From CAWBRT01 sp963832785 (lineage in GTDB: Bacteria; Acidobacteriota; Terriglobia; Terriglobales; Acidobacteriaceae), in assembly GCA_963832785.1 (NCBI GenBank), contig CAWHVF010000005.1, positions 992,001 to 1,056,000 of the forward strand: a stretch of DNA of 64,000 nt. Direction: 5' to 3'. Position 1 is the first letter of the stretch, and each line of letters opens with the position of its first letter. Under the pieces are notes generated by a model that had not been told where the DNA came from, did no database searches, and was given only the letters and a program-made list of their open reading frames with translations. The translations under genes were made by a program, and so were the position numbers. This document shows positions 25,806 to 34,275 of this stretch, piece after piece.

Positions 25806-27128
25806 ATGAAAAAGCTGGCGCTTACGGCAGGCCTGCTGCTGTTGATGATAGCCACAGCAAACGCGCAAGACTGGATTCGCACCGGCACCGGGCTGGGCGT
25901 GGAAAAAATTCGCCTGGCGGTTCCCGGTTTCACGCCGTCATCGGGCGAAGCGCAAACCACCGAGCTGCTCAAGACCTTCGACAATACGCTGTGGAACGAT
26001 CTGCAGCAGGCCGGCATCTTCGAGATGGTTTCCAAGAGCTTCTACCCGTTGGGCACGGTGGGCGCGCCCGCCGAGGTCAAGCTCGACGCCTGGGGAAATC
26101 CGCCGCCGAACGCCGGTATGGTGGCCTTTGGCAACCTCGGGGTAAACGGCGGCCGCATGCTGGTACAGGGATGGCTGTTCGATACCAAGAACCCGCAGTC
26201 GCCGCAGGTCCTGGGAAAGCAGTACAACGAAACGGCCTCGGCGCAGAATGCGCGCGTGGTGGCCCATCGTTTTGCCAATGAAATAATCCTGCGACTGGGT
26301 GGAGGCGTGCCGGGCGTGGCCGAGACCAGGATTTACTTTGTCAGCGCGCGCAGCGGCACCAAGGAAATCTGGTCCATGGACTACGACGGGGCCAACCAGC
26401 AGCAGTTGACCCACCTGCACTCGATTGCGCTCTCGCCGCGGGTTTCGCCAGACGGCTCGCGCGTGGCCTTTTCCGGAATTACGCGCGGCAACTGGAACCT
26501 GCTGATGTACTCGACCGAGCTGCACCGGCTGGTTTCTTTTCCCAGCTTCGGCGACTCGATGTCCCCCGCCTGGTCGGGCGACGGCAACCGGCTGGCGTTT
26601 TCATCCTCCCGCACCGGCGATCCGGAAATCTACTCATGCGACGCCAACGGCGGCAACCTGAAGCGCTTGACGGCCGTCAAAGGCCCGGATGTCTCGCCGG
26701 TCTGGAATCCCAAGACGGGCGCGCAGATCGCTTTCGTCAGCGGCCGCAGCGGACTGGCCCAGATCTACATGATGGACTCGGACGGCTCCAACGTGCAGCG
26801 GCTGACCAATGGCGGCTACGCGGTCTCGCCTTCGTGGTCGCCCAACGGGCAGTTCCTGGTTTTCTCCTGGATCCGCCACTATGGCCCGGGAGCGCCCGGA
26901 GCACAGGATATTTACATAATGGATGTCGCCACCCGGCAATGGGTGCAGCTCACCCATGACGGCGGACGAAACGATTTTCCTTCCTGGGCGCCCGACGGAA
27001 GGCATATAGTGTTTCAATCGAACCGCAGCGGCTCCGAGCAGATATGGAGCATGTTGGCAGATGGCAGTCAACAACAGCAGCTAACTACTTCGGGCAGGAA
27101 TTCGCAGCCCTTTTGGGGGCCGCGCTAG
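25806..27128 (+). CDS. tolB: TolB, periplasmic beta-propeller of the Tol-Pal system
   Basis: A 440-residue secreted protein: signal peptide (LALTAGLLLLMIATANAQD), N-terminal TolB domain, then WD40-like PD40 repeats with the pattern SPxWSPDG...AFxSxRxGxxxIY (for example SPAWSGDGNRLAFSSSRTGD). TolB binds Pal and the TolA-like partner. It has the standard length and follows the TonB/TolA-like gene by 35 bases. Confidence 0.94.
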   Translation: MKKLALTAGLLLLMIATANAQDWIRTGTGLGVEKIRLAVPGFTPSSGEAQTTELLKTFDNTLWNDLQQAGIFEMVSKSFYPLGTVGAPAEVKLDAWGNPPPNAGMVAFGNLGVNGGRMLVQGWLFDTKNPQSPQVLGKQYNETASAQNARVVAHRFANEIILRLGGGVPGVAETRIYFVSARSGTKEIWSMDYDGANQQQLTHLHSIALSPRVSPDGSRVAFSGITRGNWNLLMYSTELHRLVSFPSFGDSMSPAWSGDGNRLAFSSSRTGDPEIYSCDANGGNLKRLTAVKGPDVSPVWNPKTGAQIAFVSGRSGLAQIYMMDSDGSNVQRLTNGGYAVSPSWSPNGQFLVFSWIRHYGPGAPGAQDIYIMDVATRQWVQLTHDGGRNDFPSWAPDGRHIVFQSNRSGSEQIWSMLADGSQQQQLTTSGRNSQPFWGPR

Positions 27129-27130
27129 AG

Positions 27131-27167
27131 TTGCCGGACAGACGCGACCATGGCGTCCTGCCGGCAA
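27131..27167 (+). terminator. Hairpin between tolB and pal
   Basis: TTGCCGG...CCGGCAA with inner CAG/CTG and ACGC/GCGT pairs forms an imperfect stem directly after the tolB stop. There is no U tract, so it may be an attenuator or RNA-stabilising element rather than a full terminator. Confidence 0.4.
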
Positions 27168-27354
27168 TCTCGAAGGTCATCCCAACCAGTCGCAGCAGTG
27201 GCCTCCGCCGGGGACCAGCTAAATTCGAGCGAAGCGATTCTGTTGGGTTGAGTTATGGATTACTTACCGACCCCAGTGGATTCCAACTATCACGGCGTGG
27301 TGCCCGCGGGCATCCGCCTGCATTCGCGAATCTCTCGCACAAGGAGAATACGAA

Positions 27355-28086
27355 GTGAAGGAACATAGAATTAAGTGGGGAGTCGTCGTGCTGTCCATGG
27401 CGGCGTTAATTGCCGTTTCGGCTTGCAAAAAGAAGGCCGCGCCTGCGCCGCCGCCACCGCCTCCGCCGCCGGCCCCCACTGCCTCTCTGACGGCCAACCC
27501 GTCCAGCATTCAACAGGGAGAAACCAGCACCCTTTCCTGGACAACCCAGAACGCCAACGAGGTCACGCTGGAAGGAATCGGGCGCGTTGGCCCCAGCGGC
27601 TCGCAGATCGTAACCCCGTCCACTTCCACCACCTATCGGCTGACGGCCAAGGGTGACGGAGGAACGCAAGAGGCAACCGCCCGGGTTACGGTAACCGCGG
27701 CCGCGCCGCCAGTAGCCTCCGCCCCGTCAACGAGCGAGCAGGAGCTGTTCGCGCGTAACGTCAGGGATATTTACTTCGACTACGACAAGTACGACGTACG
27801 GCCATCCGAGCAGCCGACGTTGCAGGCCGACGCGGCTTTCCTGAAGAGCCATCCGAACTTCCGCTTCACCGTTGAAGGCCATTGCGACGAGCGTGGCTCT
27901 ACCGAGTACAACCTGGCGCTCGGCGACAACCGCGCCAATGCCGTCAAGCAGGCGCTGGTCAACCTGGGAGTTCCGGCCGCCAACATCAAGACCATCAGCT
28001 ACGGCAAGGAAAAGCCGGTTTGCACCGAACACAACGAAGCGTGCTGGCAGCAGAATCGCCGCGCCCACTTCGCCTTCGGCCAATAA
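27355..28086 (+). CDS. pal: Pal, peptidoglycan-associated lipoprotein with an extra Ig-like domain
   Basis: Starts at GTG 27355 behind AAGGAGA. The lipobox (LIAVSAC) sets Cys24 as the lipidated residue. A poly-proline stretch follows, then about 75 residues resembling an Ig-like/bacterial surface domain (TANPSSIQQGETSTLSW...STTYRLTAKG), and a C-terminal OmpA domain (IYFDYDKYDVRP, VEGHCDERGSTEYN) that binds peptidoglycan. Classical Pal lacks the middle domain. It anchors the outer membrane to the wall with TolB. A strong terminator follows. Confidence 0.92.
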   Translation: MKEHRIKWGVVVLSMAALIAVSACKKKAAPAPPPPPPPPAPTASLTANPSSIQQGETSTLSWTTQNANEVTLEGIGRVGPSGSQIVTPSTSTTYRLTAKGDGGTQEATARVTVTAAAPPVASAPSTSEQELFARNVRDIYFDYDKYDVRPSEQPTLQADAAFLKSHPNFRFTVEGHCDERGSTEYNLALGDNRANAVKQALVNLGVPAANIKTISYGKEKPVCTEHNEACWQQNRRAHFAFGQ

Positions 28087-28140
28087 CAATCATCGCGGGC
28101 GGCAGCGCCGCAATGGCGTGGCCGGCCCGAGTTGTTCTCC

Positions 28141-28179
28141 ACCCCGGCAAGTGCCAATGCGCTTGCCGGGGTCCCTTTT
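28141..28179 (+). terminator. Intrinsic terminator after pal
   Basis: An 11-bp perfect stem ACCCCGGCAAG/CTTGCCGGGGT (28141-28151 with 28162-28172) is followed by CCCTTTT. Strong rho-independent terminator. Confidence 0.75.
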
Positions 28180-28204
28180 GACTCACTACTGTCATCAACA
28201 AGCC

Positions 28205-28232
28205 TTGCGCGCCGCCGCCTGTTCGATACAAT
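28205..28232 (+). promoter_or_regulatory. Candidate promoter for the CpoB-like gene
   Basis: TTGCGC (28205-28210) and TACAAT (28227-28232), spaced 16 bases, lie between the pal terminator and the next gene. This would let that gene be expressed separately from the tol operon. Confidence 0.4.
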
Positions 28233-28375
28233 CGGAGTTGGACGCGAACCAAAGCCCGAGTCTGCAACAGGACCGCCGGGGACGCCCGGCGCGCGCCTTT
28301 CGCCGGCGGCACGGGTTAGTAGAAGAAGGATTCTTTGCGGCCGCTGCACAAATCGGCATGCGTGGGGGCATCTTC

Positions 28376-29230
28376 ATGAAACTGCACAGGATTATCATTC
28401 TGGTCACAGTCGTTGCCGTGACCTTGGCGGCGAGTACTCCTGCCTTCGCGGTCAGCAAAGAGATCATTCAACTGCAGACGCAGGTTCAGGCGCTGGCCGA
28501 CCAGATGTCCCGCATGCAGCAGTCGTTCGACGAGCGCATGGGGGTAATGCGAAACCTGATCGAGCAAAGCACGGACAACGTGAACAAGCTCGGCGCCAAC
28601 CTGGACGCAGTAACCAAATCCCTGCAGCAGCAGTCCGGCGATTCGCAGGGCCGCATGGACCAGCTCTCCGGCCAGGTGCAGTCGCTGCACGACTCCCTGG
28701 ACGAGGTGCGCGCGCGCCTCACCAAGATGAGCCAGCAACTGGATGCCATGGCGACCGCGGGCCAAAACCTTCCCAGCCAGGCGGCAACGCCGCCGCAACC
28801 TTCTCCCGCTCCGGCGCCGCCCCCGGACATCCTTTACAACAACGCCCTGCGCGATTACACCGCCGGCCGCTACGACCTGGCCTCGCAGCAGTTCAACGAT
28901 TACCTGAAGTACTACGGCACTACCGACCTGGCCGGCAACGCCCAGTTCTACTTGGCGGAAATCGAGTACCGGCAGGGAAATTTCGAAAAGGCCGTCAAGG
29001 ATTACGACAAGGTGCTGGAGCAGTTTCCCGGCGGCAACAAAGCTCCCGCGTCGCAGTTGAAAAAAGGTTACGCCTTGCTGGAACTGGGACAGCGCGAGGC
29101 CGGCATTCGTGAACTCAACAACCTGGTGCAGCGATATCCACGCTCGATAGAGGCTACCCAGGCCCGCGACCGCCTGCGCAAGTTGGGCGCCAGCACCAAA
29201 CCTTCCGCTCTCAAAAAACGGGCAAACTAG
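28376..29230 (+). CDS. cpoB: CpoB/YbgF-like Tol-Pal associated TPR protein
   Basis: This 284-residue periplasmic protein has a signal peptide (RIIILVTVVAVTLAASTPAFA), an N-terminal coiled coil that could trimerise (residues 25-130), a proline-rich linker and C-terminal TPR repeats (ALRDYTAGRYDLASQQFNDY). That order is typical of YbgF/CpoB, which coordinates outer-membrane constriction and peptidoglycan synthesis with Tol. The ATG at 28376 has a G-rich GGGGG just upstream; 28358 is an alternative. The position after pal is the standard one. Confidence 0.88.
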   Translation: MKLHRIIILVTVVAVTLAASTPAFAVSKEIIQLQTQVQALADQMSRMQQSFDERMGVMRNLIEQSTDNVNKLGANLDAVTKSLQQQSGDSQGRMDQLSGQVQSLHDSLDEVRARLTKMSQQLDAMATAGQNLPSQAATPPQPSPAPAPPPDILYNNALRDYTAGRYDLASQQFNDYLKYYGTTDLAGNAQFYLAEIEYRQGNFEKAVKDYDKVLEQFPGGNKAPASQLKKGYALLELGQREAGIRELNNLVQRYPRSIEATQARDRLRKLGASTKPSALKKRAN

Positions 29231-29701
29231 GCATTGCGGGTCCGTTGGCCGCGGCGGCGGACAACGGCAGCGGTTCGGTTGTCATCTGCAGAAACAAAAT
29301 CCAATTGGCCACGGACCCGCAGCATGGAACCTGAAAAGAAGCAGCCCACGAGCGCCAACTCCCGCGTCACGGAAATCAAGCCACCTAACCTCGATCCGGA
29401 CGCTGTGCTGGACGACCCCGATCCCGGCATGACGCAGAAGCAGAACCAGAACGAGGAACGCGACGACCCTTTGGCGGCGTGAGTAACGAACAGGGGTCGA
29501 CTCGCGCGACAAGTGGCGCTCGCTCGGAATGACGCCCCATTTCTTGGCATACAGCATATCTTTTTGGCACACAGCATCTCTGGTTTTGCGCTTGCCACTC
29601 CTGCGCAATCGTCCTCGCGCCCGGTATCTGATATATTTCCAGCGAGTGCGCACGCGGCGGCAAAGAGGCGCCGCATCCGCTGCCGTGCGCCGAAAGCCGG
29701 A
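29231..29701. other. Gap between cpoB and mlaE
   Basis: Holds one possible small acidic ORF (29324-29482) and one arm of the GTCATTCCGAGCGAG repeat (GCTCGCTCGGAATGACGCC near 29516-29534). A repeated TTTTTGGCA(C/T)ACAGCAT motif occurs at 29543-29575. No larger gene. Confidence 0.45.
29324..29482 (+). CDS. Possible small acidic protein
   Basis: A 52-residue open frame rich in Asp, Glu, Pro and Gln (for example NLDPDAVLDDPDPGMTQKQN). It has no hydrophobic segment, no recognisable family and no clear ribosome-binding site. It could be a real small protein or chance. Confidence 0.3.
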   Translation: MEPEKKQPTSANSRVTEIKPPNLDPDAVLDDPDPGMTQKQNQNEERDDPLAA

Positions 29702-30481
29702 ATGGAAGCCTTCTCGCTAACCGCAATTGTCAAAGAAAAAGTCCTGGCGGCACAGGAGTACGCCCAGCTTTCCTGGCGCTCCCTGACCAACATCTTCCGC
29801 CAGCCGCGCTACTATGCCGACACCATTCAGCAGGCGGACATTATCGGCGCCGGCTCGCTGCCCATCATCGTGCTGACCGGCTTTTTCACCGGCGCCGTGC
29901 TGGCGCTGCAGAGCGCCAACTCGCTGGCGCGCTTCGGCGCCTTGTCGTTTACCGGGCAACTGGTCTCGCTCTCCATGGTTCGCGAGCTTGGACCGGTACT
30001 GACCGGCCTGATGGTCGCCGGCCGCAACGCCAGCGGCATGGCCAGCGAGCTGGGGTCCATGCAGGTAACCGAGCAGATCGACGCCATGCGCGCCTTGGGC
30101 ACCGATCCCACCAAGAAGCTGGTCACCCCGCGCTTGATCTCGACCATGGTCATGCTGTTTTTTCTGACCATTATCTCCGACCTGGTCGGGCTCACCGGCG
30201 GATCCATGGTGGCGGTGCTGATGCTGCGCCTGGACCTGTACCAATACTGGAATTACGCCTGGCGGGCGCTGGATTTCGCCGACGTCTTTCAGGGCCTGGC
30301 CAAGCCGGTCTTTTTCGGCTTTATCATTGCCACCGTCGGCTGCTACTACGGCTTGAGCGCGCGCGGCGGCACCCAGGGCGTGGGCCGCGCCACCACCCAG
30401 GCGGTGGTCGCCGCCAGCGTGCTCATTCTGGTGGTCGATTTCTTCCTCACACGGTTCCTCAACGTGATTGTTCCCAGTTGA
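29702..30481 (+). CDS. mlaE: MlaE-type ABC permease for phospholipid transport
   Basis: A 259-residue permease of the MlaE/YrbE family with five to six membrane helices. Conserved segments include FFTGAVLALQ, ELGPVLTGLMVAGR and the coupling helix VTEQIDAMRALGTDP. In known systems it works with MlaF and an MCE protein (MlaD) to move phospholipids between membranes. The ATG at 29702 is the family start. The mlaF ATG follows the stop by one base. Confidence 0.92.
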   Translation: MEAFSLTAIVKEKVLAAQEYAQLSWRSLTNIFRQPRYYADTIQQADIIGAGSLPIIVLTGFFTGAVLALQSANSLARFGALSFTGQLVSLSMVRELGPVLTGLMVAGRNASGMASELGSMQVTEQIDAMRALGTDPTKKLVTPRLISTMVMLFFLTIISDLVGLTGGSMVAVLMLRLDLYQYWNYAWRALDFADVFQGLAKPVFFGFIIATVGCYYGLSARGGTQGVGRATTQAVVAASVLILVVDFFLTRFLNVIVPS

Positions 30482-30482
30482 T

Positions 30483-31313
30483 ATGCCCAGCGCGACACAA
30501 CCAGGCGCTCCGCCCGGCCCGGACGGGCAAGCCATCGTCTTCGACAAGGTCAGCATCGGCTTTGAAGGCAAGCCCGTGCTGTGCGAGGTATCTTTCGCCC
30601 TGCAGCGCGGCGAGACCAAGGTGCTGCTGGGAGAGAGCGGCTCCGGCAAAACCCTAATCCTGAAACTCGCACTCGGCTTGCTGAAGCCGGACAGCGGCGC
30701 CATCTACGTTCTTGGCCGCGAGATAACGCGCCTGCGGGAGAAGGATCTGTTCGAGCTACGAGGGGAGCTGGGCATGGTTTTTCAGGAGAGCGCGCTTTTC
30801 GATTCCCTCACCGTCGAAGAGAATGTCGCTTACCGGCTTTACGAGGAGCGCGTGGCCGAGGAGGAGATCCATCGCCGGGTGTTGGAAGCGCTGCGCTTCG
30901 TCGAGTTGGCGGGAACCGTCGACCTGCGCCCCTCGGAGCTCTCCGGGGGAATGCGCCGGCGCGTAGCCATCGCCCGCGCCATCATCACCGATCCGGCCAT
31001 CCTGCTCTACGATTCGCCTACCGCCGGGCTCGACCCGGTCACCTCAACCACCATAATCGAACTGCTGCTCAAGCAGCGAGACGTCTACAAGGCCAGCGCC
31101 CTGATGGTGACCCATCGACTGCAGGACGCGGCCCTGATGGCAACCCACCGCTTCAACCGGCAGACCAACCGCATGGAGCCCCTAGGTGACGAGCAGGCGG
31201 CCGGCAATCACACTAAATTTCTCATGCTGCGCGATTGCCGCATCATCTTCCAGGGCACGGCCGCGGAACTGGCCGCCACCTCCGACCCGTATATCCGTGA
31301 TTACCTGAGCTGA
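30483..31313 (+). CDS. mlaF: MlaF-type ABC ATPase
   Basis: A 276-residue ATPase: Walker A GESGSGKT, Q-loop FQESALF, signature LSGGMRRR, Walker B ILLYDSPT (Ser in place of the usual Glu-flanking residue), and switch His in VTHRLQDA. It pairs with the permease directly upstream to energise phospholipid transport. Normally a gene for an MCE-domain protein (MlaD) follows, but here the next 330 bases hold only repeats. Confidence 0.92.
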   Translation: MPSATQPGAPPGPDGQAIVFDKVSIGFEGKPVLCEVSFALQRGETKVLLGESGSGKTLILKLALGLLKPDSGAIYVLGREITRLREKDLFELRGELGMVFQESALFDSLTVEENVAYRLYEERVAEEEIHRRVLEALRFVELAGTVDLRPSELSGGMRRRVAIARAIITDPAILLYDSPTAGLDPVTSTTIIELLLKQRDVYKASALMVTHRLQDAALMATHRFNRQTNRMEPLGDEQAAGNHTKFLMLRDCRIIFQGTAAELAATSDPYIRDYLS

Positions 31314-31643
31314 ATTGAAGAGTTTTTGATTTTCGATTTCAGATTGAATGCCCCGCGGTTGGCTTGAGCGGAACGGTCAGGCGGCAGCATCACCAATCGC
31401 CGCTGGTTGCCAGGCTTGAAAGAACTGCCCCACCCAAGCAAAGGAAGCTTGAGTGGGCCACCCACCTTCTCGCGCGCCAAGTTGGCGTCATCCCGAGCGA
31501 GCGCCGGCTTTCGGCGCAAGTCGAGGGATCTTGTGTTTGCCTGGAACTAATTCACTTGAGAAAAGCAACACCAGATTTCTCGACTCGGACGGGGAACGCG
31601 CCCGTCCTCGCTCGAAATGACGCTCTCTGCTTGGAAACTCGCG
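31314..31643. other. Repeat-filled gap after mlaF
   Basis: Contains a palindrome-like CCCACCCAAGC...GCTTGAGTGGG (about 31430-31458) and a MITE-like element (31485-31623). No gene is visible, in particular no mlaD. Confidence 0.5.
31485..31623. repeat. MITE-like repeat of the GTCATCCCGAGCGAG family
   Basis: GCGTCATcccGAGCGAG on the left and CTCGCTCgaaATGACGC on the right form imperfect inverted ends around about 105 bases. It matches the arms seen at 15130-15182, 23625-23742 and 29516-29534. Confidence 0.5.
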
Positions 31644-32099
31644 CTACCTTACGGCCGCCTGCCGGCGCATCTCGCCGATCATGCGCACGCGTTCCAGGGT
31701 GGCCTTGAGCTTCTGCCGCCCATTGGCGCTGCGCTTCAGCAACTGCTCCACCCGGGAGAAGAACTCCGGAACCTTCATGCGCGCGCGCAGCTCCGGCAAA
31801 AAGGGCTGAAACTTGGCGAAGACGAAAACCATCTCGCTGTTGCTTTCCAGGAACAGCTCCTCGCTGAGCGCGCCCTTCAGCACCAGCGATGCCGCCATCT
31901 CCCAGTAGCTGACCACCTGCCGGAAGTAGGCGTTCTGCTCGCTGCCGAAGGCCTGCGCGACTTGCAGGATCTCCTCGGCCGACTGCGGCCAGAAATTGGC
32001 CACGGAATCCCGCGCCTTCCGCATCACCGCTTCCCGGCGCAGGTCGTAGAGTTTCAGAATCAGTTCGGCGTCAGCAGCCGTTGCACTCCGCTGTTTCAT
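31644..32099 (-). CDS. Conserved-looking hypothetical protein
   Basis: A 151-residue, largely alpha-helical soluble protein (for example SATAADAELILKLYDLRREA, then NFWPQSAEEILQVAQAFGSE). No signal peptide, membrane helix or catalytic motif is evident and I do not recognise the family. The start at 32099 is the first ATG. It lies between mlaF (convergent) and the IS element. Confidence 0.65.
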   Translation of the reverse strand: MKQRSATAADAELILKLYDLRREAVMRKARDSVANFWPQSAEEILQVAQAFGSEQNAYFRQVVSYWEMAASLVLKGALSEELFLESNSEMVFVFAKFQPFLPELRARMKVPEFFSRVEQLLKRSANGRQKLKATLERVRMIGEMRRQAAVR

Positions 32100-32159
32100 G
32101 GCTCCCCCTACTTATTCAGATATGCAGATGAAGCAAATTTCAAATTTAAGCTTGCAGAT

Positions 32160-33477
32160 CAGTACTGTCCCATTATAAGTCGAGTAGGCACAGCTGTTTA
32201 CTGGCATCGGTGGTGTCGGAGGAGTGATTGGACTGAGAAAAAGTCTGTAAAAGCGGGCTTTTCTCGAAAAGAGTGATGCTCAAGATCTGCAGGATTTTGT
32301 ACAAACTCAGGTCGAGATGAAGTTGCTTCTTGACAATGGCGACCAGTACGTAGACCGACAGCGCGACCCAGACTTGGGTGCGAACGGCGTTCTCCGAAGT
32401 GCCATAAAAGGCTTTGATGCGCAGGTGCTGTTTGATCCAGCGGAAGAACAGTTCCACTTGCCAGCGAGCGCGATAGAGTTGGGTGATGGTAAGGGCGTTG
32501 AGCAGGAAGTTGTTGGTGAGAAAGACCAGGTCGGAGCCCTGCTCATGGTCGATGTAGTGAATGCGGCGCAGCAGGTCGGGGTAGAGACGGGCGGTCTTGG
32601 GACCCATGAGGCGAATCGACTGATCGCAGCGCAGCCCGGCTGAGCGGTCCACGGGACGCCAGGCCCGCCGATAATACTGGGTGTTTTGTTTGGCGCGGGT
32701 AACGAAATAGGCGCAGGCCTTGGTGAGCACGTACAGGCGAGCGAAGTCGAGATAACCGCGGTCGAGCAGGTAAAACGCTCCGGGCTCGGGCAGCAGTTGG
32801 TCGAGCAGGTTGACATCGTGAATAGCGCCGGAGGTGACGTAAACATTGGCTGGGACGCTGCCTCGGAGGTCGAGCAGGGTATGCAGTTTGACGGCGCTCT
32901 TGTGACGGCGGAACTGGGCCCAGGGAAACAGCGACAAGCAGAGATCGATGGTAGTGGAATCGAGGGCGTAAACGGTATCGTCCAGTTCCACGGCGAACGG
33001 TTCATTGCGGTAGAGTTGGCGAGCGGTGGCAATGAGTCCTTGGGCGAAGTCGGCAAAGATGCGCCAGTCGCGGTGCTCGTTGGCATGGGCAAGATTGTTG
33101 CGTGAGACACCGCCGCGAAGCCCCATGTGGTAGAGCTTGGATTGTTGAGCGCGCAGGCAGGCTTCGATGTCGCGCAGGCTTTCGCGATAGGTGAGTTGGG
33201 CGAAGGCGAGACAGAGAAACTGATCCAGGCAGGAGAAGCTTTGCACTTTGTAATCGCCACGATACCGCTCCACGCAGCAGCGGAAGTCGTGCAGCGGAAG
33301 GAAGTCCATCAACTGCGCAAACACAGTTCGACCAGTATTCATGCGTCCTCGCGCCAATCATGTGGCAAGGACGCCAGAGTACCGAAAATTCAAATCGATT
33401 ATGCGACAATTTCCTCGTAAGTCCCATGCTGTGGCACGGTTACCAGGAAATTAAATCTCAACATTGGGACAGTACTA
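32160..33477 (-). mobile_element. Intact IS4-family insertion sequence with 9-bp target duplication
   Basis: The ends AGTACTGTCCCA(T/A)T (from 32161, inverted at 33476) are terminal repeats. CTTGCAGAT flanks the element on both sides (32151-32159 and 33478-33486), a 9-bp target duplication. It encloses a complete transposase. The clean duplication suggests recent insertion, into an AT-rich 'TTTAAGATTGCAGATTTAAG' repeat. Confidence 0.88.
32173..33357 (-). CDS. IS4-family transposase
   Basis: A 394-residue DDE transposase: N-terminal domain (FAQLMDFLPLHDFRCCVERY), catalytic region with LDSTTIDL (first Asp), LLDRGYLDF (second Asp) and the IS4 signature YRARWQVELFFRWIK (Y-R-E-K with the third acid Glu). 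It fills almost the whole element and is unbroken. It catalyses cut-and-paste transposition. Confidence 0.93.
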   Translation of the reverse strand: MARGRMNTGRTVFAQLMDFLPLHDFRCCVERYRGDYKVQSFSCLDQFLCLAFAQLTYRESLRDIEACLRAQQSKLYHMGLRGGVSRNNLAHANEHRDWRIFADFAQGLIATARQLYRNEPFAVELDDTVYALDSTTIDLCLSLFPWAQFRRHKSAVKLHTLLDLRGSVPANVYVTSGAIHDVNLLDQLLPEPGAFYLLDRGYLDFARLYVLTKACAYFVTRAKQNTQYYRRAWRPVDRSAGLRCDQSIRLMGPKTARLYPDLLRRIHYIDHEQGSDLVFLTNNFLLNALTITQLYRARWQVELFFRWIKQHLRIKAFYGTSENAVRTQVWVALSVYVLVAIVKKQLHLDLSLYKILQILSITLFEKSPLLQTFSQSNHSSDTTDASKQLCLLDL

Positions 33478-33616
33478 CTTGCAGATTTAAGATTTAAAAG
33501 TGCATTGTTCACAGTTTTGGACTGTTCAGCCGCTGCCAGTGCTTGAACATTGGCAGCGTGAAGGTACAAGATCGGGAATGTCAGATCAAGTCGTGGCTAG
33601 TACAGGCAATAGGATA

Positions 33617-34144
33617 CTATTTCGCCGTCGCTGCCAACCCATCTCTTAGGGATTTTACTGCCCGCTGTATGGCCTGCTGCTCTTTTTGAAACAACATCTC
33701 TCGGGCCTGTCTCTTCTCTTTTACATGCTTCTTCGCACGGTTCAATAATTCAGGCCGAACTTCTGGAGTTGGCTGCTGGCCCGGAATATAGATAGGCGGA
33801 TTATTGGGGTCGTAATCCAGTTTGAAGCTGTTGCAGGCACGACAAGCCAACAGCAGATTCCAGGCTTGAGAATCTAGCTCCGGGTATTTGCTGGCCGGGA
33901 GCAAATGATCGGTAGCGTATCCGTGGTATGTCACATCATAGGATTCAAGCATATCCCTGCCGCAATAAACGCATACCAAGCCATCGCGCATCCATCCCGC
34001 TAAACCCGGGACGCTCCAATAAGTCTTTATTGTTGCGTCCTGCATCAAGCCCTGGGCAATTAAGAGGTAGTTTGGAGAACCACACTGCGTACAGGAAATG
34101 CAGCCGGATGGCAGTTCATGGCCGCAAGTTACGCAATCGCTCAT
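33617..34144 (-). CDS. HNH-like endonuclease with zinc ribbon
   Basis: This 175-residue protein starts with a zinc ribbon (CVTCGHELPSGCISCTQCGS). A central HNH-type core carries CVYCGRD, the D-H pair in YATDHLLP, and CRACNSFKLD. The C-terminal helix is Lys/Arg/Gln-rich. This is a likely nuclease of the 'HNH with two CxxC knuckles' class, similar to solitary HNH proteins. It sits beside the IS element. Its biological role is unknown. Confidence 0.7.
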   Translation of the reverse strand: MSDCVTCGHELPSGCISCTQCGSPNYLLIAQGLMQDATIKTYWSVPGLAGWMRDGLVCVYCGRDMLESYDVTYHGYATDHLLPASKYPELDSQAWNLLLACRACNSFKLDYDPNNPPIYIPGQQPTPEVRPELLNRAKKHVKEKRQAREMLFQKEQQAIQRAVKSLRDGLAATAK

Positions 34145-34275
34145 CGGCTTACCTCCTCAATCTTGGGAAGCGCAGGTCAGAGTACCACACTTCGTATGTG
34201 ATGACACATAACTTACTTAAAAGCTAAAGCCAACCGCATTCAGTTTCAATCTGCAATCTTCAATCTGCAATCCTA

